Shown: in pieces, positions 1 to 7,015 of the stretch
Numbering within the stretch: the stretch's first letter is position 1
Layout of the letters: the number at the start of each line of letters is the position of its first letter
NCBI RefSeq assembly: GCF_000153405.2
Contig: NC_020802.1
Coordinates: 2,437,883-2,501,882 of the forward strand
Direction of reading: 5' to 3'
DNA: 64,000 nucleotides
DNA from: Psychromonas sp. CNPT3
GTDB lineage: Bacteria > Pseudomonadota > Gammaproteobacteria > Enterobacterales > Psychromonadaceae
Program-made: the position numbers and the translations under genes
The notes under the pieces: model-generated
Seen by the model: the letters and a program-made list of their open reading frames with translations, nothing else
What the model was told of the DNA's origin: nothing
Database searches by the model: none

Positions 1-75
1 TACAGCAGTGTCTTCATAAGCATCAATATCTTTACTCATTGAGCCTTGGACTTGAGCATCCATTTCATTTTTCAT
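1..75 (-). CDS. PTS mannose/fructose/sorbose-family IID component, N-terminal fragment
   Basis: Only the first 25 codons lie in the window (MKNEMDAQV...). The frame opens with ATG at 75, directly after the stop of the IIC gene (77-79), and stays open to the window edge. In mannose-family PTS operons the gene that follows IIB and IIC is normally IID, the second membrane subunit of the permease, so the assignment rests mainly on position. The visible part is a hydrophilic leader and has no diagnostic motif of its own. Confidence 0.6.
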   Translation of the reverse strand, partial: MKNEMDAQVQGSMSKDIDAYEDTAV

Positions 76-76
76 A

Positions 77-850
77 TTAGATCCCATCTTCAAAGTCCTC
101 ATTGCTAGTATTTGAATTGTTATTGTTGCTACTTGCACTAAAGAAGTAATATATCGCAGCCGCTGATGCGCCTAATACCGCAACAGCCATAACAGGAAGG
201 TGTAAATAGGTTGTCATTACGAAGCCAATAAAGAAGACACCCGCCACCTCTTTTGACCACATCATTTTAAGTAGCATTGCAAAACCGATTGCAGGTACCA
301 TTTTCGCGCCAATACCTAAACCAACTAACAATACTTTTGGTGCATTTTCATCAATCCATGCAGCACCATGCTCACCAAAGTAGATGGTAAAGAAGGCTAT
401 CACGGCATATAACATGGCCCGTGTACATATCGTTGAAATAAGGAGTCTATCAATGCCTCCTGGATTTGCATTATCAGCGTGTTTATCCGCAATACCCATC
501 GTAAATGACGTTACCGCAAAGAAACCGATGATCAACATTTGCATTAATACTGCAATCGGCATACCGACACCCATCGCAACATCAGCAGATTGTCCAGTCA
601 TAACCGCAAAGGCTACAGCTGCAATCGTACCCATGGTTACATCTGGTGGCTGTGCGCCTGCATTTGGCACTAAGCCAAGCCAAGCTAGCTCAAGTGTTGC
701 ACCGGCTATCAGACCGATTTGCATGTCTCCCATTATAAAACCAACTACCGGTCCCGTAATAAGAGGGCGATGAATGTTCAGCGCGACATCGTACTTGTCG
801 ATACCACAAAAGAAGGCCCATATTGCAACCATCGAAGCTTCAAAGATCAT
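77..850 (-). CDS. PTS mannose/N-acetylgalactosamine-family IIC component
   Basis: Membrane permease subunit that, with IID, moves a sugar across the inner membrane while IIB phosphorylates it. The 257-residue product is hydrophobic throughout, with multiple membrane segments, and carries the GATLELAWLG stretch near residue 50 typical of the EII-Sor/Man IIC family. The length is normal. ATG at 850 is preceded by AAGGAATAAATC, a good ribosome site. It lies 45 bases after IIB in an apparent IIB-IIC-IID unit. Substrate is inferred from nearby agaS and kbaZ as galactosamine or N-acetylgalactosamine. AgaC and AgaW cannot be told apart here, so no symbol is given. Confidence 0.9.
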   Translation of the reverse strand: MIFEASMVAIWAFFCGIDKYDVALNIHRPLITGPVVGFIMGDMQIGLIAGATLELAWLGLVPNAGAQPPDVTMGTIAAVAFAVMTGQSADVAMGVGMPIAVLMQMLIIGFFAVTSFTMGIADKHADNANPGGIDRLLISTICTRAMLYAVIAFFTIYFGEHGAAWIDENAPKVLLVGLGIGAKMVPAIGFAMLLKMMWSKEVAGVFFIGFVMTTYLHLPVMAVAVLGASAAAIYYFFSASSNNNNSNTSNEDFEDGI

Positions 851-895
851 GATTTATTCCTTTTTATGTCTTTAATGTTAAGTAAAATATTTCGT

Positions 896-1390
896 TTATT
901 TAGCAACTAATTCAATAATGTCGACCGCTTTTTGATCCGGTGTATTTTGCACTGTACAAGGTACACCTTTGGCGATAATACGTTTAAAAGCATCCATATC
1001 TGCATCATTGACAGAAACTGTTTTGGTGATTTGACGCTTACCATCGTGATAATGCATATTGCCAATATTACATTGGGTAATAGGTACGCCACCTTCAACT
1101 AACCGAGCAACATCCATCGGGTTATTACACAAGATAAATATTTTTTGTTTTGCGGAAGCTTTACCGATCACATCAATTGTTTTTTGAATATTAAAGAAAC
1201 GCACTGCATATTCACCCCCCGCAGAGGCTTTCATTCCTGCTTGCATAAAAGCAGCATTGGGTCCTTCAGCAGCATCATCATTAGCCACTAAAATTAAATT
1301 AGCCTCGGTATGTTTTCCCCAAGTGATCCTAATTTGACCATGTAAAAGACGTTCATCAATACGCGTCCATACTATATTTGTGTCGCTCAT
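896..1390 (-). CDS. PTS mannose/N-acetylgalactosamine-family IIB component
   Basis: Cytoplasmic phosphotransfer subunit of the sugar permease. The N-terminus contains the family active-site motif RIDERLLHGQ, with His17 as the expected phosphorylated residue. GNMHY and TVSVNDAD further on match AgaB/AgaV-type proteins, and the 164-residue length is normal. Translation starts at ATG 1390 behind GGAGAGAGATA. It is the first gene of its unit; about 1 kb of gene-free AT-rich DNA lies upstream. No IIA gene is visible, so phosphate must come from a IIA encoded outside the window. AgaB versus AgaV is undecided. Confidence 0.92.
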   Translation of the reverse strand: MSDTNIVWTRIDERLLHGQIRITWGKHTEANLILVANDDAAEGPNAAFMQAGMKASAGGEYAVRFFNIQKTIDVIGKASAKQKIFILCNNPMDVARLVEGGVPITQCNIGNMHYHDGKRQITKTVSVNDADMDAFKRIIAKGVPCTVQNTPDQKAVDIIELVAK

Positions 1391-2382
1391 TATCTCTCTC
1401 CATTTTGATCGAAAAATTTACTAAATAGAGTATCTACTATCTTTCATTTTGTTTCTTTGATGGACTGCACAAAAAAACAAAAAGGCGTTTCAATTCTTTA
1501 AATAAATATTAAATATTAATTTAAATGAGAATAACATTAGTTTTAAATGGCGGAAATTATGGATTTAAAAGGGAATAGACAACGCATTAAAAGGTTATTT
1601 TTCAGTAAAAAAACAGGACAACAAAAACAATTAACACGTTAAAAAACAGTGGCTTATATTAAGCTGAACTATTTACCTCAAGCATTTACCCTTACAAATA
1701 ACAAGTGATAAACATTCAGAGAATAAAGTAACAACCTTGCTGTTATATAGTAATAAAAACAGAAAATAAAAAATAAAAACAAATAAGATCTATAAACCAC
1801 CTTTTTTTTTGATATTTTAATGTTTTCGTTTCATTATTTTTATAAAAAACAAAAAACAGTATGTTTTTAATTTTGTTTTGTATTGTTTTATTTGATAAAA
1901 AAATAACATAGACAAATCACCCGATTTTTCATTTATATAACAGATAAAATTTGCGCTAGATATACAAGGCTCATTTGCATATTGAAAATATTAAAAAACA
2001 AAAAAAATGGATTAAAATATGAGGTCATTCTTCTTTTAAATTATTTATCTTTTTTTTCTCAAAATTTGTCGAAGTATATAAAGGTGAAGGGACTATCAAG
2101 TAATGATTGTTTTTATTGTGAGGATTTATCTTGATTACTTTTTTTATCATGTTGATTTTTAAATAAATTGAACAATATATGAAAAAACAAGAAAAAATAA
2201 TATTATAAAATAAAACGAAATAGAAATAGAAATAGAAATAGAAATAGAAATAGAAATAGAAATAGAAAAAGAAAAAGAAAAAGCATTCATCTTAGTCATC
2301 GATTTATGCATTAAAACACGTAAATCCATTTAAACAGCAACATATCCGCTTAACAATAAGACGAAATAGACAATGCGCCACT
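1391..2382. other. Gene-free AT-rich intergenic region upstream of PTS genes
   Basis: About 1 kb with no credible reading frame on either strand and extremely high A+T, with many A and T tracts. It holds the hexanucleotide microsatellite at 2215-2282 and presumably the promoter of the IIB-IIC-IID unit, whose -10/-35 cannot be picked out reliably in such AT-rich sequence. No regulator of the AgaR type and no pseudogene remnant was recognised. Confidence 0.6.
2215..2282. repeat. Hexanucleotide microsatellite (TAGAAA)n
   Basis: Eight perfect TAGAAA units (2221-2268) are preceded by a variant ACGAAA and followed by two AAGAAA variants ending in AA. The tract is noncoding, about 825 bases upstream of the PTS IIB start and about 100 bases beyond the agaS terminator. 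Confidence 0.95.
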
Positions 2383-2417
2383 AAAAAAAAAGAGTAGCCA
2401 AAACGGCTACTCTTTTT
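2383..2417 (-). terminator. Rho-independent terminator of kbaZ-agaS
   Basis: A 9-bp stem AGAGTAGCC/GGCTACTCT (2391-2399 with 2405-2413) with a 5-base loop is extended by four A-T pairs and followed on the minus strand by a run of T. It lies 16 bases after the agaS stop. Confidence 0.92.
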
Positions 2418-2432
2418 GGGTAATATAATTAC

Positions 2433-3590
2433 TTACAAAGAATGGATCGTTACGCCTTGTACGACGCGATTAACTTCTCCACTCGGACAAGGTTTATCCG
2501 GAGAGTTCTTAATTGCTATTGCACGATGGAATGAATAAGCTTGCGCAAATAACATGTAAGGGAATAATAATTCGACATCGCCGGCCTGTTGCATATTAGG
2601 TACATAAATATACTCACCATCGGTAACGCTATCATCTTTTTGCGCCGTGATCGCCAGTACTTTACTTGCGCGTGCATCTTTACGCAATTCCGCTAATAAA
2701 TCTAAATCATATAAACGGGTGTAAGGATCATTAGAAATAAATACAACAATAAATGTTGTCTCATCAACAATGGATTTTGGACCATGACGGAAGCCAAGAG
2801 GTGAATCATAACAAGCAACAACCTGACCTGCCGTTAGCTCTAACAGTTTTAATGCCGATTCTCTGGCTAAGCCTTTAAAGCCCCCACTGCCTAAATATAT
2901 AACCCGTTTATGATCATACGTTGCTGTCTCGGTTATATTTTCATGCATCGTTTCAAGTAATACACTTGAGACTGCAGATATATTTTTCATATCAGTTAAA
3001 AAAGGAGTTTTATAAGATAAAACTAAAACAGCCGCTAATAACATACAAGAAAAACTAGAGGTCATCGCAAATGATTGATCATTTGTTTCTTCAGGCATTA
3101 ATAATGCCAATGCATTCTTATTACCTTGGCATTGCTGATATAATTTTCCTTCTGCATTACACGTAAGGATCAAATGAAAACAATTAGAAAGACATTGATC
3201 AGCCAGCTCCACAGCAGCTAAACTTTCTGGGCTATTACCAGAGCGAGCAAATGACACTAATAATGTTGGAATATTTTCAGAGAAATATTGTTTTGGGTTT
3301 CCAACAAGATCCGTTGTAGAAATAGCCTCAATACGGCGTTTTAATTTTTCAGTTAATGCGGGTGCAATCGACTCTCCTGCAAAAGCGGATGTACCGGCAC
3401 CCGTTAATATGATGCGTAAATCAGAATAGGCATCAATTTTAGTTAAAAGAGTCTGTATATCATCACTGGCGTCGCTAATAAGATCGACCGTTTTTAACCA
3501 AGAACTTGGTTGTTGAGATATCTCTTTTGCTGTCCAAAATGCGGATAATTCATGTAGTTCTTTTTCCGCATAACCCAAATACTTTTCCAT
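2433..3590 (-). CDS. agaS: AgaS-family SIS-domain sugar isomerase/deaminase
   Basis: Likely converts galactosamine-6-phosphate to tagatose-6-phosphate plus ammonia in the galactosamine/N-acetylgalactosamine pathway. The 385-residue protein has two SIS domains. Diagnostic stretches are ILTGAGTSAFAGE and FARSGNSPES in the first, YLGSGGFKGLARESALK and the DSPLGFRHGPKS segment in the second. These match E. coli AgaS closely from memory. Its ATG shares one base with the kbaZ stop (TAATG), so the two are translationally coupled. A strong terminator follows. The function is family knowledge; the locus context agrees with it. Confidence 0.93.
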   Translation of the reverse strand: MEKYLGYAEKELHELSAFWTAKEISQQPSSWLKTVDLISDASDDIQTLLTKIDAYSDLRIILTGAGTSAFAGESIAPALTEKLKRRIEAISTTDLVGNPKQYFSENIPTLLVSFARSGNSPESLAAVELADQCLSNCFHLILTCNAEGKLYQQCQGNKNALALLMPEETNDQSFAMTSSFSCMLLAAVLVLSYKTPFLTDMKNISAVSSVLLETMHENITETATYDHKRVIYLGSGGFKGLARESALKLLELTAGQVVACYDSPLGFRHGPKSIVDETTFIVVFISNDPYTRLYDLDLLAELRKDARASKVLAITAQKDDSVTDGEYIYVPNMQQAGDVELLFPYMLFAQAYSFHRAIAIKNSPDKPCPSGEVNRVVQGVTIHSL

Positions 3591-4891
3591 TACAAGTCTC
3601 CTTTAACAGCAACTCGTTGTTTACTGGCTTGCGCATAACTACGTAATACATGACGAATTCTATCTAAAACCAATTCCTTAGGTGAATCAGTGATCAACCC
3701 TTTTCTTAATGCATCAAATTGTTGAGGCATATATTGGCTTAATAGAGGAAAAGGGATCTTTGATTTTTCAATGTTAGAAAATAATATTTCTTGTGCATTT
3801 TGTATCTTTTTATCAGGCCAGTAATAACGAACACGATCACTGAAACTAAACGTGCGAGCAAAACGTTGCTCTACCTCATTGCCTTGGTAATATTTTTCCC
3901 AATATTCAGGTGAAGCGCACATCTTAGCTTCAACGGTCTCACGTAAATGACTGCAATCTGCTTCAGGCTCCATATTTTCCTCGATAGAGCAAAGATCATA
4001 TAATGCTTCACGCATTGCAAAAGTAAGCGCTGGACCCACTTTTAAAATAGCAAAGTGTCCTTCAACGAGGGCATGATAGGCTTTATCTGTTTGATAATCG
4101 GTAGAATGCGCTTCGAATATCATATGCGGATAAGCATCGACAACAGCACTAAGTTCACTGGCTTTTTCTGGGCAATAATCAATAACGCCCGTATGATCAA
4201 ATTCAACACCAGGTTGCACGACAAGACCAATAACGCGATCCCAACAACTTTCAACACCCACTTTAGCAAAAGCCTGTTTATGCGTGTTAATTGTCTTTTT
4301 AGCAGCCTCTGGTGAGGTGACTTCTAATTCAAGTAATTCTTCTAATGCGCCACCTGGTACCGGTACTTCTGTACCAATAACATAAACGATATCGCTACTT
4401 CCAAATTCTTTTACGGCAGTATCTTCTGCAATTTTAGCGAGTCGAGCTGCTCTATGAGCAACGATCTCATCAGAAAGAGGCACCGGATCATCTGCACAAG
4501 ACATACTACAATCAAGGTGAATTTTTTTAAATCCTGCTGATACATAAGCAACAATGAGAGCATCTGCATTTTGCATCGCTTCTTTTGCGTTAGTATTTTG
4601 CCAGCGATTAGGACCGAGATGATCTCCACCAAAAATAATGCGCTCACTAGGAAATTTAAGTGTGAATGCTTTTTCTAGAACAAAATCAATAAAATCTTTA
4701 GGGGTCATACCTGTATAGCCACCAAATTGATCGACTTGATTAGATGTCGCTTCGATAAGTACAACTGAGTCATCTTCTAAGGCTTGAGATAATGCGGCTT
4801 CAATAACAAGAGGGTGCGCAGAACATACAGAGTAAATTCCACAAGATTCTCCCGATTTATGTCGTTGTACAATCTGTTGAAGGGTATTCAT
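3590..4891 (-). CDS. kbaZ: D-tagatose-1,6-bisphosphate aldolase subunit KbaZ/GatZ
   Basis: Non-catalytic partner that stabilises or activates the class II tagatose-bisphosphate aldolase KbaY/GatY. The 433-residue sequence carries the family hallmarks SCGIYSVCSAHP near the N-terminus, EATSNQVDQFGGYTGMTP, GGDHLGPNRWQN, HLDCSMSC and GTEVPVPGGA. The partner aldolase KbaY is not in this window, nor is a GlcNAc-6-P-type deacetylase. It is the first gene of a two-gene unit with agaS. KbaZ and GatZ are close relatives; agaS next door favours KbaZ. Confidence 0.92.
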   Translation of the reverse strand: MNTLQQIVQRHKSGESCGIYSVCSAHPLVIEAALSQALEDDSVVLIEATSNQVDQFGGYTGMTPKDFIDFVLEKAFTLKFPSERIIFGGDHLGPNRWQNTNAKEAMQNADALIVAYVSAGFKKIHLDCSMSCADDPVPLSDEIVAHRAARLAKIAEDTAVKEFGSSDIVYVIGTEVPVPGGALEELLELEVTSPEAAKKTINTHKQAFAKVGVESCWDRVIGLVVQPGVEFDHTGVIDYCPEKASELSAVVDAYPHMIFEAHSTDYQTDKAYHALVEGHFAILKVGPALTFAMREALYDLCSIEENMEPEADCSHLRETVEAKMCASPEYWEKYYQGNEVEQRFARTFSFSDRVRYYWPDKKIQNAQEILFSNIEKSKIPFPLLSQYMPQQFDALRKGLITDSPKELVLDRIRHVLRSYAQASKQRVAVKGDL

Positions 4892-4984
4892 TAACTAACT
4901 CCAAAATATAGTAATGTGATCTAATAAAAATACATTTTCTTTTTATTTATGATATTTAAAATTTTCATCTATATAAGTACACCC

Positions 4985-5020
4985 AGTATTAAGCGCATTT
5001 ATATATAGCGCATTAATACT
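4985..5020. promoter_or_regulatory. Inverted repeat upstream of kbaZ, possible operator
   Basis: Arms AGTATTAAGCGC (4985-4996) and GCGCATTAATACT (5008-5020) are complementary apart from one bulged base and enclose 11 A/T-only-like bases. It lies about 95 bases upstream of the kbaZ ATG, a position compatible with a repressor or activator site. Function is inferred only from position. Confidence 0.4.
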
Positions 5021-5026
5021 CAGCAC

Positions 5027-5042
5027 TTAGCTATATAGCTAA
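5027..5042. promoter_or_regulatory. Perfect 16-bp palindrome upstream of kbaZ
   Basis: TTAGCTATATAGCTAA is fully self-complementary and lies six bases beyond the preceding inverted repeat. It resembles a dimeric regulator site in form, but no regulator is identified. Confidence 0.35.
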
Positions 5043-5615
5043 AATCAAAAACCAAAAATAAGTGAAACGTTTATTTTATTAGTACATTTAAAATTTTCTT
5101 TATTCGCTAAATGTAAACGTAATGCGCTCCATACTAGCGATCGGATCTTTTCGTCATATAAACCCTCTACAATGAAGTGTAAAAATAAAAGGAAATATAC
5201 AACGAAAGATTTATCTTTCGTTTTCTTTCGCTTTATCGTAACGCAAGCAACAAAGGAGAACAACCGAAAACACAAAAAAGACCAAAAAGCTTGATCTCTT
5301 TCACAGTCTTTCGACAAAAGCGCGTCAACAAGCAACATTTACGTTACCTTTTTTTTTATATGTAAGCATTCGCTTTCAAAAGACACAATAAAAACAAGAG
5401 GAAAAAAGCAAGAATATATAAAGGGAGAGAAAAAACTAAAAAGCAGTTTAGACGACGCTAACAATATAGAAATACATGTCAGAATTATTCAAAGATTTAA
5501 ATTGATGTAAAAATACTTTTATTATAAAAGAGGCGTTGCCTTATCGATGAAAGATATCGAGAATAAAATATTTAGAGAAAAAGAAAGATTGATCATTGAG
5601 GATCCATCCCCGGTA

Positions 5616-7004
5616 TTATTTCTTCTCCTCTAATATTAATTTAATTTCATCACAAAAATCTGCAACGACATTGTCCCAATTGGGCTCTCGTTTTTTATAA
5701 AAATAACGTGCATTTTTTTCAGCCAAAAGAGCCGTAAACTCCCCCCCTTCAAAAAACACCTCTTTTGTAGGTGTAAACATCCATGACTTAACACCTAAAC
5801 GCGTCGCAAACATTAAGGCTGCATTGCTCGCAGAGATAACCAGATCTAGATTAGAAATTAAAGCCCCATAATGATCAAAATCAGAATCAGCACCACAGTC
5901 ATTAAAATGTAATATATCAACGCCATATTTATGCTTTAATTCATCGCGTTCTCGTTGATGCTCTCCGAACTGCAAATTAACCCATTCAATACCTGGTATT
6001 TTTAATAAGGGCAATAACGCTTCTAATGGCATTGAATCTACATTGTTATTATTCACTTTCCCATGAAACCAAGATATCCCAACATGGAGTTTTACTTGGT
6101 TAGATTTTTTTCTTTTATCCTCGATTAAATGAGGCGCTATCTTAAGGAGGGGCTGTTGCACAAAAGAATAGGTTGAAAGTCGATATAAATAAGACAACGA
6201 ACCCGCTAGTATTTGTAGATCTACTTTTTGATCAATACAATGCGTTGTATTAATTTGCTCAAAAGATAAAATAATTGCCCCTGAGAAATTATATTCATAC
6301 AGTTTTTTTAAACGCGGGTCGCAAATAATATAAGTCTGCTTCGCATCTAAAATTGCCTCATCAAAACAACCGCTATAGGCTAAGTTATCACCCATACCTT
6401 GCTCTGGATAAATAATAATAACTTTATTTACAAGTGACTCTCCGTTCCATTTAGGTGCAAACCAGTGTACTTGATCCTTTATTTCTTGGCGTTCAAGACG
6501 ACTATGAAAGCATGTCCAAGCCGCCTTATATTCTTCAAAATATAATAATATAGGATATAAATTAAACTTAGCTTGATGATGATCCGGCTCGATTTCGATT
6601 AATTTTAAATACACCTCTCGTGCCTGTTTATATTCGCCTAAATGGAATAATGCGAGTCCTATATCTAATAATATATGGCTATGTCCCGTTTGATTAAAAA
6701 GCCCTTCTAATATTGTGAGCGCATCACTATATTTTTCTTGCTTTAAATAATTACACCCTAATAAATGCACTAAGACATTCGATTCTTCACCTGACAATAT
6801 TGTGAGTACTTTCTTTAAATTTTCTTCGACTTCATCAAAACGCTTTAATGCGATCAAATTTGTAACGAGTAATTTATACGCATGCGGCTCTTGCGGCGCC
6901 GCATTGATTATTTTTTTGCATAATGCAATGGACTTAATATTGTCACGCTTTTTAGCAAGCGTGCCAGCGCGTTTTAATTTTAATCGTAACTGTCGCTCAT
7001 CCAT
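5616..7004 (-). CDS. TPR protein with glycosyltransferase (GT9/GT41-like) C-terminal domain
   Basis: A 462-residue protein whose first ~175 residues look like tandem tetratricopeptide repeats. A glycosyltransferase-like region follows: EQGMGDNLAYS (201-211), which resembles the GQGLGD loop of TPR-GT proteins, GISWFHGK (309-316), and LDLVISASNAALMFATRLG near 387-405, resembling the sugar-nucleotide site of GT9/GT41-type enzymes. It lies 11 bases after the maf gene, so the two are likely co-transcribed. Proximity to maf, fliD and flagellin suggests a role in flagellin glycosylation, which is inference. The acceptor and donor sugar are unknown. Confidence 0.75.
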   Translation of the reverse strand: MDERQLRLKLKRAGTLAKKRDNIKSIALCKKIINAAPQEPHAYKLLVTNLIALKRFDEVEENLKKVLTILSGEESNVLVHLLGCNYLKQEKYSDALTILEGLFNQTGHSHILLDIGLALFHLGEYKQAREVYLKLIEIEPDHHQAKFNLYPILLYFEEYKAAWTCFHSRLERQEIKDQVHWFAPKWNGESLVNKVIIIYPEQGMGDNLAYSGCFDEAILDAKQTYIICDPRLKKLYEYNFSGAIILSFEQINTTHCIDQKVDLQILAGSLSYLYRLSTYSFVQQPLLKIAPHLIEDKRKKSNQVKLHVGISWFHGKVNNNNVDSMPLEALLPLLKIPGIEWVNLQFGEHQRERDELKHKYGVDILHFNDCGADSDFDHYGALISNLDLVISASNAALMFATRLGVKSWMFTPTKEVFFEGGEFTALLAEKNARYFYKKREPNWDNVVADFCDEIKLILEEKK

Positions 7005-7015
7005 AAAATATCCTA

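Larger units (their letters stand above)
4892..5615. other. Intergenic region between kbaZ and the TPR glycosyltransferase gene
   Basis: About 720 bases without a convincing gene. It contains two palindromes near kbaZ (4985-5042), a perfect 22-base palindrome at 5201-5222 (AACGAAAGAT/ATCTTTCGTT arms), and a 97-codon minus-strand open frame at 5045-5338. That frame starts at ATG 5338 behind AAGGTAACGTAA but has no recognisable domain and a composition that looks accidental. It is described here rather than called as a gene. Confidence 0.5.

Noticed and set aside
2215-2282. Repeat tract as a CRISPR array
   Set aside because: Six-base units without spacers; a simple microsatellite.
1391-2382. 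AT-rich region as a replication origin
   Set aside because: No DnaA-box cluster and no dnaA, gidA or parAB neighbours.
5045-5338. 97-codon minus-strand open frame as a gene
   Set aside because: It has a possible ribosome site but no recognisable domain, a palindrome inside, and lies in a noncoding AT-rich gap; kept as an observation only.
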